Positions 7,314 to 15,376 of a DNA stretch of 64,000 nt are shown piece by piece. Below the pieces are notes generated by a model. The model saw only the letters and a list, made by a program, of their open reading frames with translations, did no database searches and had not been told where the DNA came from. The position numbers and the translations under genes are program-made. Each line of letters opens with the position of its first letter. Position 1 is the stretch's first letter. This DNA is from Plastoroseomonas hellenica (GTDB lineage Bacteria > Pseudomonadota > Alphaproteobacteria > Acetobacterales > Acetobacteraceae), in NCBI RefSeq assembly GCF_018129085.1, contig NZ_JAAGBB010000027.1:33658-97657 (forward strand). Direction: 5' to 3'.

Positions 7314-8933
7314 ATGCGAACGACGTTCGATGCTGTGACGCTGGAGCTGCTCTGGACGCGTCTCATTTCCGTGGTGGATGAGGCGGCGGCGGCGCTGCTC
7401 AGGACGTCGTTCTCCACCATCGTCCGGGAATCGCACGACTTCGCTTGCGTGCTGGCCGATGCTCGCGGGCATTCGCTGGTGCAGGCGACGGATGGCGTGC
7501 CGTCCTTCCTATGCACCGTGCCGCGTACCATCCGGCACTTCCTCGACGAATATCCGCCGGAGACGCTGGCGCCGGGCGATATCCTGGCGACCAACGACAT
7601 CTGGATGGGTACCGGCCACCTGCCGGACATCACCGTCGCCAAGCCGATCTTCCTCCATGGCCGACTGGTCGGCTTCGCGGGATCGGCCGCGCATGCGCCG
7701 GATATCGGCGGGCGCATCCGCACCGCCGAATCGCGCGAGGTGTTCGAGGAGGGTCTGCAGATCCCGCCGATGAAGGTGATGCGGGCGGGCGTGCTGGACG
7801 ACACCTTCGCGCGCTTCCTGCGCAAGAACACACGGGTGCCAGACCAGGTGATGGGCGACCTCTTCGCCCAGTTCACCGCGCTCGACCTGATGGAGCGGCG
7901 GTTGCTGGCCTTGATGGCCGAGCACGGCCTCGACAGCATCGAAGCGCTGGCCGACGAGATCCAGGGACGCTCCGAGCGCGCGACGCGGGCAGCGATCCGG
8001 CAGGTGCCGGACGGGCTCTATCGCGCGGAGGTGCTGACCGACGGGCTGGCGGAGCCGATCCGGCTGATGGTGGCGCTGCGCAAGGAAGGGGACGCGATCC
8101 ACGCCGACTATGCCGGCACCGATCCGCAGGTGCCGCGCGGCATCAATGTCTGCTTCTCCTACACCTTCGCCTATACCGCCTTCGCCCTGAAGGCGGCGCT
8201 CTGCCCGGAGGTGCCGAACAACGAAGGCGCCTTCCGGCCGATCACCGTCGACGCGCCACTGGGCTGCATTCTGAACTCGACGCCGCCGGCCGCGGGCGCG
8301 AACCGCGCGCTCACCGGCCACTTCCTGCCGCCGCTGATCCTCTCGGCGCTCGCGCAGGCGATCCCCCGGAAGGTGATCGCGGGCGTCGGCTCCCCGCTCT
8401 GGAGCCTAAACTATGCCGGCACGCGCGACGACGGATCGTCGGTCGCCGACCACTTTTTCATGAATGGCGGCTACGGCGCGAGCGCGGAGCGGGACGGGCC
8501 GAACGTGCTGAGCTGGCCGTCCAACGTGTCCGCCGCGCCGATCGAGATGATCGAGCAGAATTCCGGCTTCCGCGTGCATCACCGGCGGCTGCGCAGCGGC
8601 AGCGGCGGGCGCGGGGCGCATCGCGGCGGCACCGGCCAGGAATGGCTGTTCGAGAACCGCTCGGCCCGGCCGGTCGCGATCACCTTCATGGCGGAACGCA
8701 CCAAGCTGGAAGCCGCGGCACCGGGCCTGGCCGGCGGGGAGGCGGGCGCGCCGGGGGCGGTGCTGATCGATGGCGTGCTCGTCGATCCGAAGCGCCAGCA
8801 CATCCTGGAGCCCGGCAGCCGGGTGGCGCTGCGCACGCCCGGGGGCGGCGGCTTCGGCCCGCCCGCGGCGCGCGATGCGGCGGCCGAGGCCACGGACCGG
8901 GAAGACGGATTGCTGGAAGGAGATGCGGCATGA
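7314..8933 (+). CDS. hyuB: Hydantoinase/oxoprolinase family protein, subunit B (second copy)
   Basis: This 539-aa HyuB protein is a paralogue of the gene at 3908-5530, with the same blocks in the same order: DAVTLELLWTRLISVVDEAA, NDIWMGTGHLPDITVAKPIF near residue 100, HAPDIGGRIR, NNEGAFRPITV and the end TPGGGGFGPPAARD. It starts 3 nt after the receptor stop and its stop overlaps the hyuA start as ATGA, so the genes are translationally coupled. Here B precedes A, the reverse of the first pair, so the two modules did not arise by simple tandem duplication of the A-B unit. Confidence 0.92.
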   Translation: MRTTFDAVTLELLWTRLISVVDEAAAALLRTSFSTIVRESHDFACVLADARGHSLVQATDGVPSFLCTVPRTIRHFLDEYPPETLAPGDILATNDIWMGTGHLPDITVAKPIFLHGRLVGFAGSAAHAPDIGGRIRTAESREVFEEGLQIPPMKVMRAGVLDDTFARFLRKNTRVPDQVMGDLFAQFTALDLMERRLLALMAEHGLDSIEALADEIQGRSERATRAAIRQVPDGLYRAEVLTDGLAEPIRLMVALRKEGDAIHADYAGTDPQVPRGINVCFSYTFAYTAFALKAALCPEVPNNEGAFRPITVDAPLGCILNSTPPAAGANRALTGHFLPPLILSALAQAIPRKVIAGVGSPLWSLNYAGTRDDGSSVADHFFMNGGYGASAERDGPNVLSWPSNVSAAPIEMIEQNSGFRVHHRRLRSGSGGRGAHRGGTGQEWLFENRSARPVAITFMAERTKLEAAAPGLAGGEAGAPGAVLIDGVLVDPKRQHILEPGSRVALRTPGGGGFGPPAARDAAAEATDREDGLLEGDAA

Positions 8934-11047
8934 GCGCGACGCTCGGGCTCGCCATCGATATCGGCGGCACCTTCACCGACGTCGTCGTCTACGACCCTGC
9001 CCAGGGCCGCTACACCGCGCATAAGGAGCTGACGACGCCGGACGATCCGGCGCGCGGCGTGGTGGCCGGCGTGCGCCACCTCTTCGAGCGCGAGGGCTTG
9101 GCCTATGCCGATGTGGGCCGCGTCGTGCATGCGACCACGCTCTTCACCAACGCGCTGATCGAGCGCCGCGGCGCCCGCACCGGCCTGATCACGACGGAGG
9201 GCTTCCGCGACACGCTGGAGATCGGGCACGAGCGGAAGTACGAGCTCTACGACCTGCATCTGCCGCTGCCGCGCCCTCTGGTGCGCCGCGCGCTGCGGGC
9301 GGAAGCGATCGAGCGCCTGGCGCCCGATGGCACGGTGGAGATTGCGCTGGATCCAAGGAGCGTGCGCAAGGCCGCGGAACGGCTGGTGGCGCAGGGCGTC
9401 TGCTCCATCGCCATCGTGTTCCTGCACGCCTATGCGAACCCGGCGCATGAGCGGGAGGCGGCGCGCATCATCGCCGAAGCGCATCCCGCCATTCCGCTGT
9501 CTCTTTCGAGCGAGGTCTCGCCGCAGATCCGGGAGTTCGAGCGCAGCTCGACGACTGTCGCCAATGCCTATGTGAAGCCGCTCGCCGAGAGGTATCTCGG
9601 GCGGCTCTCGGCCGATCTGGCGGCGCTCGGCCTCGCCGCGCCGCTGTTCATGATGCTCTCCAATGGCGGGCTGACGCATCTGGACGAAGCGAAGCGGGTG
9701 CCGGTGCAGTTGCTGGAAAGCGGCCCGGCGGCCGGCGCGCTCTCCGCCGCCTTCTTCGGGGAGCGGTCCGGGGCGCCCGACCTGCTCGCCTTCGACATGG
9801 GCGGCACCACCGCCAAGCTCGCCATGGTGCAGGATGGCCAGCCGCAGGTGGTGCATCGCTTCGAGGCGAGCCGCGAGCGGCGCTTCACCACCGGCAGCGG
9901 CCTGCCGCTGACCATCTCGACCGTCGAGCTGATCGAGATCGGCGCCGGCGGCGGCAGCATCGCGGCCTTCGATGCGCTGGGCCTGCTCAAGGTCGGCCCG
10001 CGCAGCGCGGGCTCGGCGCCGGGGCCGGCCTGCTATGCACGCGGCGGCGCCGAACCGACCGTCACCGACGGCAATCTGCTGCTGGGCTACCTGGATGCCG
10101 AGACCTTCGCCGGCGGGACCATGCGGCTCGATACCGGCGCCGCCGAGCGTGCGGTGGATGGGCTGGCACGGGCGGCGGACCTCGACCGCGACGCGGCCGC
10201 GTCCGGCATCCATGCCGTGGTGAACGAGACCATGGCCGCCGCGGCGCGCGTGCATATCGCGGAGCAGGGTCATGACCCCCGCGACTTCGCGCTGCTGGTC
10301 ACCGGCGGCGGCGGGCCGCTGCATGGCTGCGAGCTGGCGCGTCGGCTCGGCATCAACAGGGTGATCTGCCCGCCGGGTGCGGGCGTCGCCTCGGCGCTCG
10401 GCCTGTTGCTGGCGCCGGCGCGCGTCGACCGGGTGAGCACTGTCGCGCAGCGGATCGACCGCCTCGATTGGGATGCCTTCGAAGGGCAGTTCCAGGCCCT
10501 CGAATCCGAAGCGCGGTCGGTGATTGCGGCGACGCTCGGCCCGGATGCACGCGTCACCGTGACGCGGGCAGCCGATATGCGCTTCGTGGGGCAGGGCTAC
10601 GAGCTGATCACCACCTTGCCGCCCGGCCCCTTCGATGCCGCCCTGGCACCGGCCATTCGCGCCGCTTTCGAGGCCGGGTATGAGCGGATCTTCGCGCGTC
10701 GGCCGCCGGCGGCGATCGTCGAGGTGATCAATATCCGCGTCTCGGTCACCGGTGCCGGCGATGACGGCGTGCTGCGGCCGGACATGCCGGCCGTCGCGGC
10801 CGGAAGCGCCGAGACCGGGCGGCGCCCGGCGCGCTTCGGCGGGCAATGGTTGGATACCCCGGTCCTGGATCGCCGCCGGCTCGCCGCCGGCAGCGCGATC
10901 GCCGGGCCGGCGATTATCGAAGAGACCATGTCGACGCTGCTGGTGCCGCCCGGCGCGGAGGCGATCGTGGATGCCAGCGGCAATATCGTCATCACCCTCG
11001 GGGCGCTGATCGCAGGCGCTGTCGAGACGGTCAAGGAGACGGCCTGA
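8930..11047 (+). CDS. hyuA: Hydantoinase/oxoprolinase family protein, subunit A (second copy)
   Basis: This 705-aa HyuA protein is the partner of the preceding HyuB. The ATG at 8930 overlaps the hyuB stop and has AAGGAG at 8917-8922; the frame stays open far upstream across hyuB, but that is a GC-rich artefact. ATP-binding blocks are LAIDIGGTFTDVVVYDP at the N-terminus, QLLESGPAAGAL and AFDMGGTTAKLAMV. It shares long stretches with the first HyuA, such as GRVVHATTLFTNALIER and IEIGAGGGSIA. It ends in a 1-nt overlap (TGATG) with the CoA-transferase gene, tying the amide or ketone step to CoA chemistry. Confidence 0.92.
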   Translation: MSATLGLAIDIGGTFTDVVVYDPAQGRYTAHKELTTPDDPARGVVAGVRHLFEREGLAYADVGRVVHATTLFTNALIERRGARTGLITTEGFRDTLEIGHERKYELYDLHLPLPRPLVRRALRAEAIERLAPDGTVEIALDPRSVRKAAERLVAQGVCSIAIVFLHAYANPAHEREAARIIAEAHPAIPLSLSSEVSPQIREFERSSTTVANAYVKPLAERYLGRLSADLAALGLAAPLFMMLSNGGLTHLDEAKRVPVQLLESGPAAGALSAAFFGERSGAPDLLAFDMGGTTAKLAMVQDGQPQVVHRFEASRERRFTTGSGLPLTISTVELIEIGAGGGSIAAFDALGLLKVGPRSAGSAPGPACYARGGAEPTVTDGNLLLGYLDAETFAGGTMRLDTGAAERAVDGLARAADLDRDAAASGIHAVVNETMAAAARVHIAEQGHDPRDFALLVTGGGGPLHGCELARRLGINRVICPPGAGVASALGLLLAPARVDRVSTVAQRIDRLDWDAFEGQFQALESEARSVIAATLGPDARVTVTRAADMRFVGQGYELITTLPPGPFDAALAPAIRAAFEAGYERIFARRPPAAIVEVINIRVSVTGAGDDGVLRPDMPAVAAGSAETGRRPARFGGQWLDTPVLDRRRLAAGSAIAGPAIIEETMSTLLVPPGAEAIVDASGNIVITLGALIAGAVETVKETA

Positions 11048-12219
11048 TGCTTCCTCTGTCCTCCCTCAAGGTGCTGGACCTGACGCGCGTGCGCTCGGGC
11101 CCGACCTGTGTCCGCCAGCTTGCCGACTGGGGCGCCGACTGCATCAAGATCGAAGCGCCCGACGAGATCGATACCGGCAAGGGCATGGGCGGCGCCCGGC
11201 ATGGCCCGGATTTCCAGCATGTGCATCGCAACAAGCGCGGCATCACGCTGAACCTGAAGCATCCGGACGGGCTCGCCGCCTTCCGCCGCCTGGTGGCGCA
11301 GGCGGATGTGGTGGTGGAGAATTACCGCCCCGACGTGAAGACGCGTCTCGGCATCGACTACGAGGCGCTGAGCGCCATCAATCCCCGCATCATCCTGGGG
11401 TCGATCTCAGGGTTCGGGCAGGACGGACCCTATGCCAAGCGCCCCGGCTTCGACCAGATCGCGCAGGGCATGGGCGGGCTGATGAGCGTGACCGGCCTGC
11501 CGGGCCAGGGGCCGGTGCGGGCCGGCATCCCGGTCGCCGATCTCACCACCGGCATGTTCTGCGCCATCGGGATACTGATCGCGCTCTATGAGCGGGAACG
11601 GACGGGCAAGGGCCGCTGGGTCCATACCTCGCTGCTCGAATCCATGATCGCCATGATGGATTTCCAGGCGACGCGCTGGACCATGAAGGGCGATGTGCCG
11701 CAGCAGGTCGGCAATGACCACCCGACCACGGTGCCGACCGGTCTCTTCCACACCGCGGACGGCGTCATCAACCTGGCGGCCGGCGGCGACGAGATGTGGC
11801 GCCGCATCGTCGAAACACTCGATATCGCGGAGGAGGCGAAGGCGCCGGAGCTCGCGACCGAGAAGGCGCGCTCGGCCAACCGCGCCAAGGTCAACGCGAC
11901 CCTGCAGGCGAAGCTGCTGCACGATACCAGCGCCAATTGGGTGGAGCGGCTGAACCGCGCCGGCGTGCCGACCGGGCCGGTCTATGCCATGGACCAGGTC
12001 TTCGCCGACGAGCAGGTGAAGCACCTGCAGCTTGCCTTCCCGGTGCAGCACCCGCAGCTCGGCAGCATCGACCTGGTCCGCTCGCCAATCCAGATGCCGG
12101 GTGTGACGCCGCCGGCCCGCCCGACGCCGGAACGCGGCGAACACACCGACGCCGTGCTCGCCGAGTTCGGCTTTTCGGCGGATGAAATCGCCTCGCTGCG
12201 GGCGGTGAAGGCGCTGTGA
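11047..12219 (+). CDS. CaiB/BaiF (class III) CoA-transferase
   Basis: This 390-aa protein is a family III CoA-transferase, which moves CoA between carboxylic acids through an aspartyl-CoA thioester. Family blocks are the start LPLSSLKVLDLTRVRSGPTC, HRNKRGITLNLKHPDG, VVVENYRPDVKTRLGIDYE and GSISGFGQDGPY. The catalytic aspartate is the D of IPVADLTTGM, near residue 165. The start at 11047 overlaps the hyuA stop. Coupling to HyuBA and the crotonase suggests that an acid released by the HyuBA step is activated here. The acid and the CoA donor are not readable from sequence. Confidence 0.92.
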   Translation: MLPLSSLKVLDLTRVRSGPTCVRQLADWGADCIKIEAPDEIDTGKGMGGARHGPDFQHVHRNKRGITLNLKHPDGLAAFRRLVAQADVVVENYRPDVKTRLGIDYEALSAINPRIILGSISGFGQDGPYAKRPGFDQIAQGMGGLMSVTGLPGQGPVRAGIPVADLTTGMFCAIGILIALYERERTGKGRWVHTSLLESMIAMMDFQATRWTMKGDVPQQVGNDHPTTVPTGLFHTADGVINLAAGGDEMWRRIVETLDIAEEAKAPELATEKARSANRAKVNATLQAKLLHDTSANWVERLNRAGVPTGPVYAMDQVFADEQVKHLQLAFPVQHPQLGSIDLVRSPIQMPGVTPPARPTPERGEHTDAVLAEFGFSADEIASLRAVKAL

Positions 12220-13004
12220 CGGAGCTCATCCGGTTCGGTGTCGCGGACGGGGTCGCGCGCCTCGTCTTCGACAACCCGCGGCGCCTGAACGCTGTCAACG
12301 CCGAGATGTGGCAGGCGCTGCCGGGTCTGCTGGCGCGGGTGGCGGAGGATCCGGCGATCCGGGTGCTGGTCCTGGCCGGCGAGGGCGAGCGCGCCTTTTG
12401 CACCGGCAATGACATCAGCGAATTCGACACGATCCGCGCCCACCCCGAAGCCGCCGCGCGCTACAATGCCTGGCAGCGCGCGGTGGCCGAGGCCCTGCAG
12501 GGCATGCTTAAGCCCGTGGTGGCGGCGATCCATGGCTATTGCCTGGGCGCCGGCTTCGAATTCGCCCTGATGTCCGACATCCGCATCTGCACCGCCGATG
12601 CCCGCATGGGCGTGCCGGCGGTGAAGCTCGGCCTGCCCTACCGTCTCGAGGACATCATCAAGGTGGTCGATGTCGTCGGCCCGGCGCGGGCGCGGGAGAT
12701 GGTGCTGCTCGGGCGTCAGTATGGCGGCGAGGAGATCCTGCAGCTCGGCCTGGTGCAGCGCCTGGTCGCCGATCACGCGGCGCTGGCCGCGGCAGTGGAG
12801 GACATGGCGCGGGAGCTGGCGGGGAATGCGCCGCTCAGCCTGATGGCGGCGAAAATCGCCTTTCAGGAAGTCACGCGCCGTGATGGACCGGCCGACCTGG
12901 CCCGCGCACAGGAGGCCGCCGATCGCTGCTATGCCAGCGCCGACTACGTCGAAGGGCGTGTGGCGCGGCGGGAGAAGCGCAAGCCGGTTTTCCTGGGGCG
13001 TTGA
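12216..13004 (+). CDS. Enoyl-CoA hydratase/isomerase family protein (crotonase fold)
   Basis: This 262-aa crotonase-fold protein starts at GTG, overlapping the CoA-transferase stop by 4 nt (GTGA). The oxyanion-hole segments are AFCTGNDISEF (about 63-73) and AAIHGYCLGAGFEFALMSDI (about 105-124). One acidic residue is in place (E of GFEFAL). The second catalytic glutamate of classic hydratases, normally in a PE motif, is replaced by alanine (GVPAVKLGLPY). It may therefore be an isomerase, hydrolase or decarboxylase of the superfamily rather than a true hydratase. As the last gene of the run, it probably acts on the CoA ester made by the preceding enzyme. Confidence 0.88.
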   Translation: MTELIRFGVADGVARLVFDNPRRLNAVNAEMWQALPGLLARVAEDPAIRVLVLAGEGERAFCTGNDISEFDTIRAHPEAAARYNAWQRAVAEALQGMLKPVVAAIHGYCLGAGFEFALMSDIRICTADARMGVPAVKLGLPYRLEDIIKVVDVVGPARAREMVLLGRQYGGEEILQLGLVQRLVADHAALAAAVEDMARELAGNAPLSLMAAKIAFQEVTRRDGPADLARAQEAADRCYASADYVEGRVARREKRKPVFLGR

Positions 13005-13005
13005 A

Positions 13006-13833
13006 TCAGGAGACCGGCTCGGGCTGGGTCGCGTTCGGGAAGAAGAGCTGCTCGCCGTTGATCCGGTAGCCGGCGATGCTGCGCTGCCCGGCCTCGGACA
13101 GGATCCAGTCGATGAAGCGCTGGCCGTCGGCGGCCTTCACATGCGGGTGGCGCTGCGGATTGACCAGCATCACGCCATACTGGTTGAACAGCCGCGCATC
13201 GCCCTCGACCAGGATCCTGAGCTCCTGGCGGTTGCGGAAGGAAAGCCAGGTGCCGCGGTCGGTCAACACATAGGCGCCCTGCGCGGCCGAGGTGTTCAGC
13301 GCCGGCCCCATGCCCTGGCCGATCTCGCGGTACCAGGCGCCGCGGCCGGCCGCGGGGTCGATGCCGGCCTGCTGCCAGAGGCGCAGCTCCGCCGCATGGG
13401 TGCCGCTGCGGTCGCCGCGGCTGACGAAGGGCGCCCCCGCCGCGGCGATGCGGCGCAGCGCCTCCACCGTGTCGCGCAGCCCATCGATGCCGGCCGGATC
13501 GGCGGCGGGGCCGACCAGCACGAAGTCGTTGAACATCACATGGTCGCGGCGGGTGGCGAAGCCGTCGGCCAGGAAGCGCAGCTCGGCGGCGCGGTCATGC
13601 ACGAAGACCACATCGGCATCGCCGCGCCGGCCGACATCGAGCGCCTGGCCGGTGCCGAGTGCGACCACGCGCACCGCGATGCCGGTGGCGCGGGCGAACT
13701 CCGGCAGGATGTGGCCAAAGAGGCCGGACTGCTCCGTGCTGGTGGTGCTGGCGATGGTGATGCTGCGCTCCTGCGCCTGGAGCGGCATCGCCGGCAGCAG
13801 CATGATGAGGAGGATGAGGATCCGGCGGATCAT
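13006..13833 (-). CDS. tupA: Tungstate ABC transporter substrate-binding protein (TupA-like)
   Basis: This 275-aa periplasmic oxyanion-binding protein has a clear signal peptide (MIRRILILLIMLLPAMPLQA). Its TupA hallmarks are SITIASTTSTEQSGLFGHIL after the signal, VVALGTGQALDVGRRGDADV, and HVMFNDFVLVGPAADPAGI. The TTSTEQSG and GTGQAL segments form the tungstate site in this family. It lies 18 nt downstream of tupC and is the last gene of a tupB-tupC-tupA operon, an order different from the common A-B-C. Molybdate binding cannot be excluded. Its end is 1 nt from the converging crotonase gene. Confidence 0.9.
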   Translation of the reverse strand: MIRRILILLIMLLPAMPLQAQERSITIASTTSTEQSGLFGHILPEFARATGIAVRVVALGTGQALDVGRRGDADVVFVHDRAAELRFLADGFATRRDHVMFNDFVLVGPAADPAGIDGLRDTVEALRRIAAAGAPFVSRGDRSGTHAAELRLWQQAGIDPAAGRGAWYREIGQGMGPALNTSAAQGAYVLTDRGTWLSFRNRQELRILVEGDARLFNQYGVMLVNPQRHPHVKAADGQRFIDWILSEAGQRSIAGYRINGEQLFFPNATQPEPVS

Positions 13834-13851
13834 CGGCTTGGTCCTTGTGGT

Positions 13852-14568
13852 TCAGGCAAGCAGCTCGCCACGCAGGAAGGCGGCGGCTTCGGGCGTGCTG
13901 GGGGCGGAGAAGAAGGTGGCGGCCGGCGCCTGTTCCAGCAGCCTGCCGCGATGCAGGAAGGCGATCTCGCCCGCCAGGCGGCGGGCCTGGGCGAGGTCGT
14001 GCGTGGTCATGACGACCTTGGCGCCGCGCCCGGCGATGCCGGCGATGATCGCCTCCACCGCCCGCGCCGCGGCGGGGTCGAGGCTGGCGCAGGGCTCGTC
14101 GAGGAACACCACCTCCGGCCCCGTCGCCTCCGCGCGCGCCAGCGCCAGGCGCTGCTGCTCACCGCCGGACAGGCGCCGCGCGGCGCGGGTCGCGAGCCCC
14201 GCCAGGCCGACGCGGTCCAGCGCGGCCATGGCAGCCGCGTGTCGCGCCGCACGCGGCTGGCCCGCGAGCTTCAGCGGATAGGCGGCATTGGCGAGGACGG
14301 AACGCCGCAGCATGACCGGGCGCTGGAACACCATCGCGCCCCGCGGCCGGCCAGGCTCGCCGCTCCAGGTGACGTTGCCGCCGGTCGGCACGATCAGGCC
14401 ATGCAGCAGGCGCAGCAGCACGCTCTTGCCGGCGCCGTTGGGGCCGAGGATGACGAGCGGCGGCCCGGCCTCGATGGCCAGGTCGAGGCCGTGCAGAATC
14501 GCGACGCCGCCGGCGGCGTAGCGAAGCTGCGTCGCGACCAGGGGCAGATGGCTGACGGGTGCGCGCAT
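13852..14568 (-). CDS. tupC: Tungstate ABC transporter ATP-binding protein
   Basis: This 238-aa ABC ATPase energises tungstate uptake. Motifs are complete: Walker A GPNGAGKSVL near residue 40, Q-loop VFQRPVML, signature RLSGGEQQRLALARA, Walker B VVFLDEPCASLD and the switch histidine in TTHDL. The start at 14568 overlaps the tupB stop as TGATG. The reading frame happens to be open for almost 2 kb further upstream, across tupB and the regulator, but only this part looks like an ABC ATPase. It is short, without a C-terminal regulatory domain. Confidence 0.92.
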   Translation of the reverse strand: MRAPVSHLPLVATQLRYAAGGVAILHGLDLAIEAGPPLVILGPNGAGKSVLLRLLHGLIVPTGGNVTWSGEPGRPRGAMVFQRPVMLRRSVLANAAYPLKLAGQPRAARHAAAMAALDRVGLAGLATRAARRLSGGEQQRLALARAEATGPEVVFLDEPCASLDPAAARAVEAIIAGIAGRGAKVVMTTHDLAQARRLAGEIAFLHRGRLLEQAPAATFFSAPSTPEAAAFLRGELLA

Positions 14569-15272
14569 CAGCCGGCCCGGCGCACCGCGGCATCGCGCGC
14601 CACCTGTGCCGCGGCATTCACGGCCAGCACGATCGCCATCAGCACCAGGCCGAGTGCGAGCGCCAGCGGCAGGTCGCCCTTGCTGGTCTCCAGCGCGATC
14701 GCCGTGGTCATGACCCGCGTGAAGCCTTCGATGTTGCCGCCGACGATCATCACGGCACCCACCTCGGCGCTTGCCCGCCCGAAGCCGGCCAGCAGCACCG
14801 TCAGCAGCGCGAAGCGCCCGTCCCAGAGCAAGGTCGGAACCGCGCGCCATGTGCCGGCACCGAAGGAGCGGAGCTGCTCGGCATATTCCTCCCAGAGCCC
14901 TTCCAGCACCTGGCGGGAGAGGGCGGCCAGGATCGGCGCGATCAGCAGCGCCTGGGCGATCACCATGGCGCCGGGCGTGAAGAGCAGCCCAAGACTGCCC
15001 AGCGGCCCTGAGCGCGAGAGCAGCAGGTAGATGACCAGCCCCGCCACCACCGGGGGCAGGCCCATCAAGGCGTTCAGCGTGATGATGATGCCGTGCCGCC
15101 CCGGGAAGCGCGCGACGGCCAGCAGGGCGCCGAGCGGCAGCCCCACCAGGGCCGCGACCAGGACCGCGCTGATGCTGACCTGGAGTGACAGCAGGATGAT
15201 GCGGCTGAGCGTCTCGTCGCCCGTCGCGACGAGCGTCAGCGCGGCGTCGAAGGCAAGGCTCAGATCGGACAC
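14568..15272 (-). CDS. tupB: Tungstate ABC transporter permease
   Basis: This 234-aa integral membrane permease of the ABC importer is the first gene of the operon. It has about five hydrophobic segments, including ISAVLVAALVGLPLGALLAV, VVAGLVIYLLLSRSGPLGSL and the C-terminal LALALGLVLMAIVLAVNAAA. The cytoplasmic loop EYAEQLRSFGAGTWRAV carries the coupling motif found in TupB proteins. The start is GTG at 15272, preceded by GGAGGGAG. It is divergent from the HTH regulator; only about 65-97 bp separate the two starts, so both promoters share that stretch. Confidence 0.9.
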   Translation of the reverse strand: MSDLSLAFDAALTLVATGDETLSRIILLSLQVSISAVLVAALVGLPLGALLAVARFPGRHGIIITLNALMGLPPVVAGLVIYLLLSRSGPLGSLGLLFTPGAMVIAQALLIAPILAALSRQVLEGLWEEYAEQLRSFGAGTWRAVPTLLWDGRFALLTVLLAGFGRASAEVGAVMIVGGNIEGFTRVMTTAIALETSKGDLPLALALGLVLMAIVLAVNAAAQVARDAAVRRAG

Positions 15273-15334
15273 GCGGTTCTCCCTCCGGGGGACCCTGCGG
15301 GAGCGTGCTGAGGGGCGTCAACGCGTTTGACCTT

Positions 15335-15376
15335 GCATGACGGGCAGCATTTGCCGAAATTTGCCAGGCATGACGG
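15335..15376. promoter_or_regulatory. Candidate operator between tupB and its divergent regulator
   Basis: GCATGACGG occurs twice, at 15335-15343 and 15368-15376, 33 bp apart (about three helical turns). Between them are alternating GGCA (15343-15346, 15367-15370) and TGCC (15352-15355, 15362-15365) arms. This arrangement would suit a dimeric or tetrameric regulator acting on both divergent genes. It is judged by pattern only. Confidence 0.3.

Noticed and set aside
7445..11047. A 1200-codon open frame spanning hyuB and hyuA of the second module, suggesting a fused protein
   Set aside because: The first 495 codons are an out-of-phase reading of hyuB, rich in R/G/A with no family features. hyuA has its own start at 8930 with a ribosome site and ATGA overlap.
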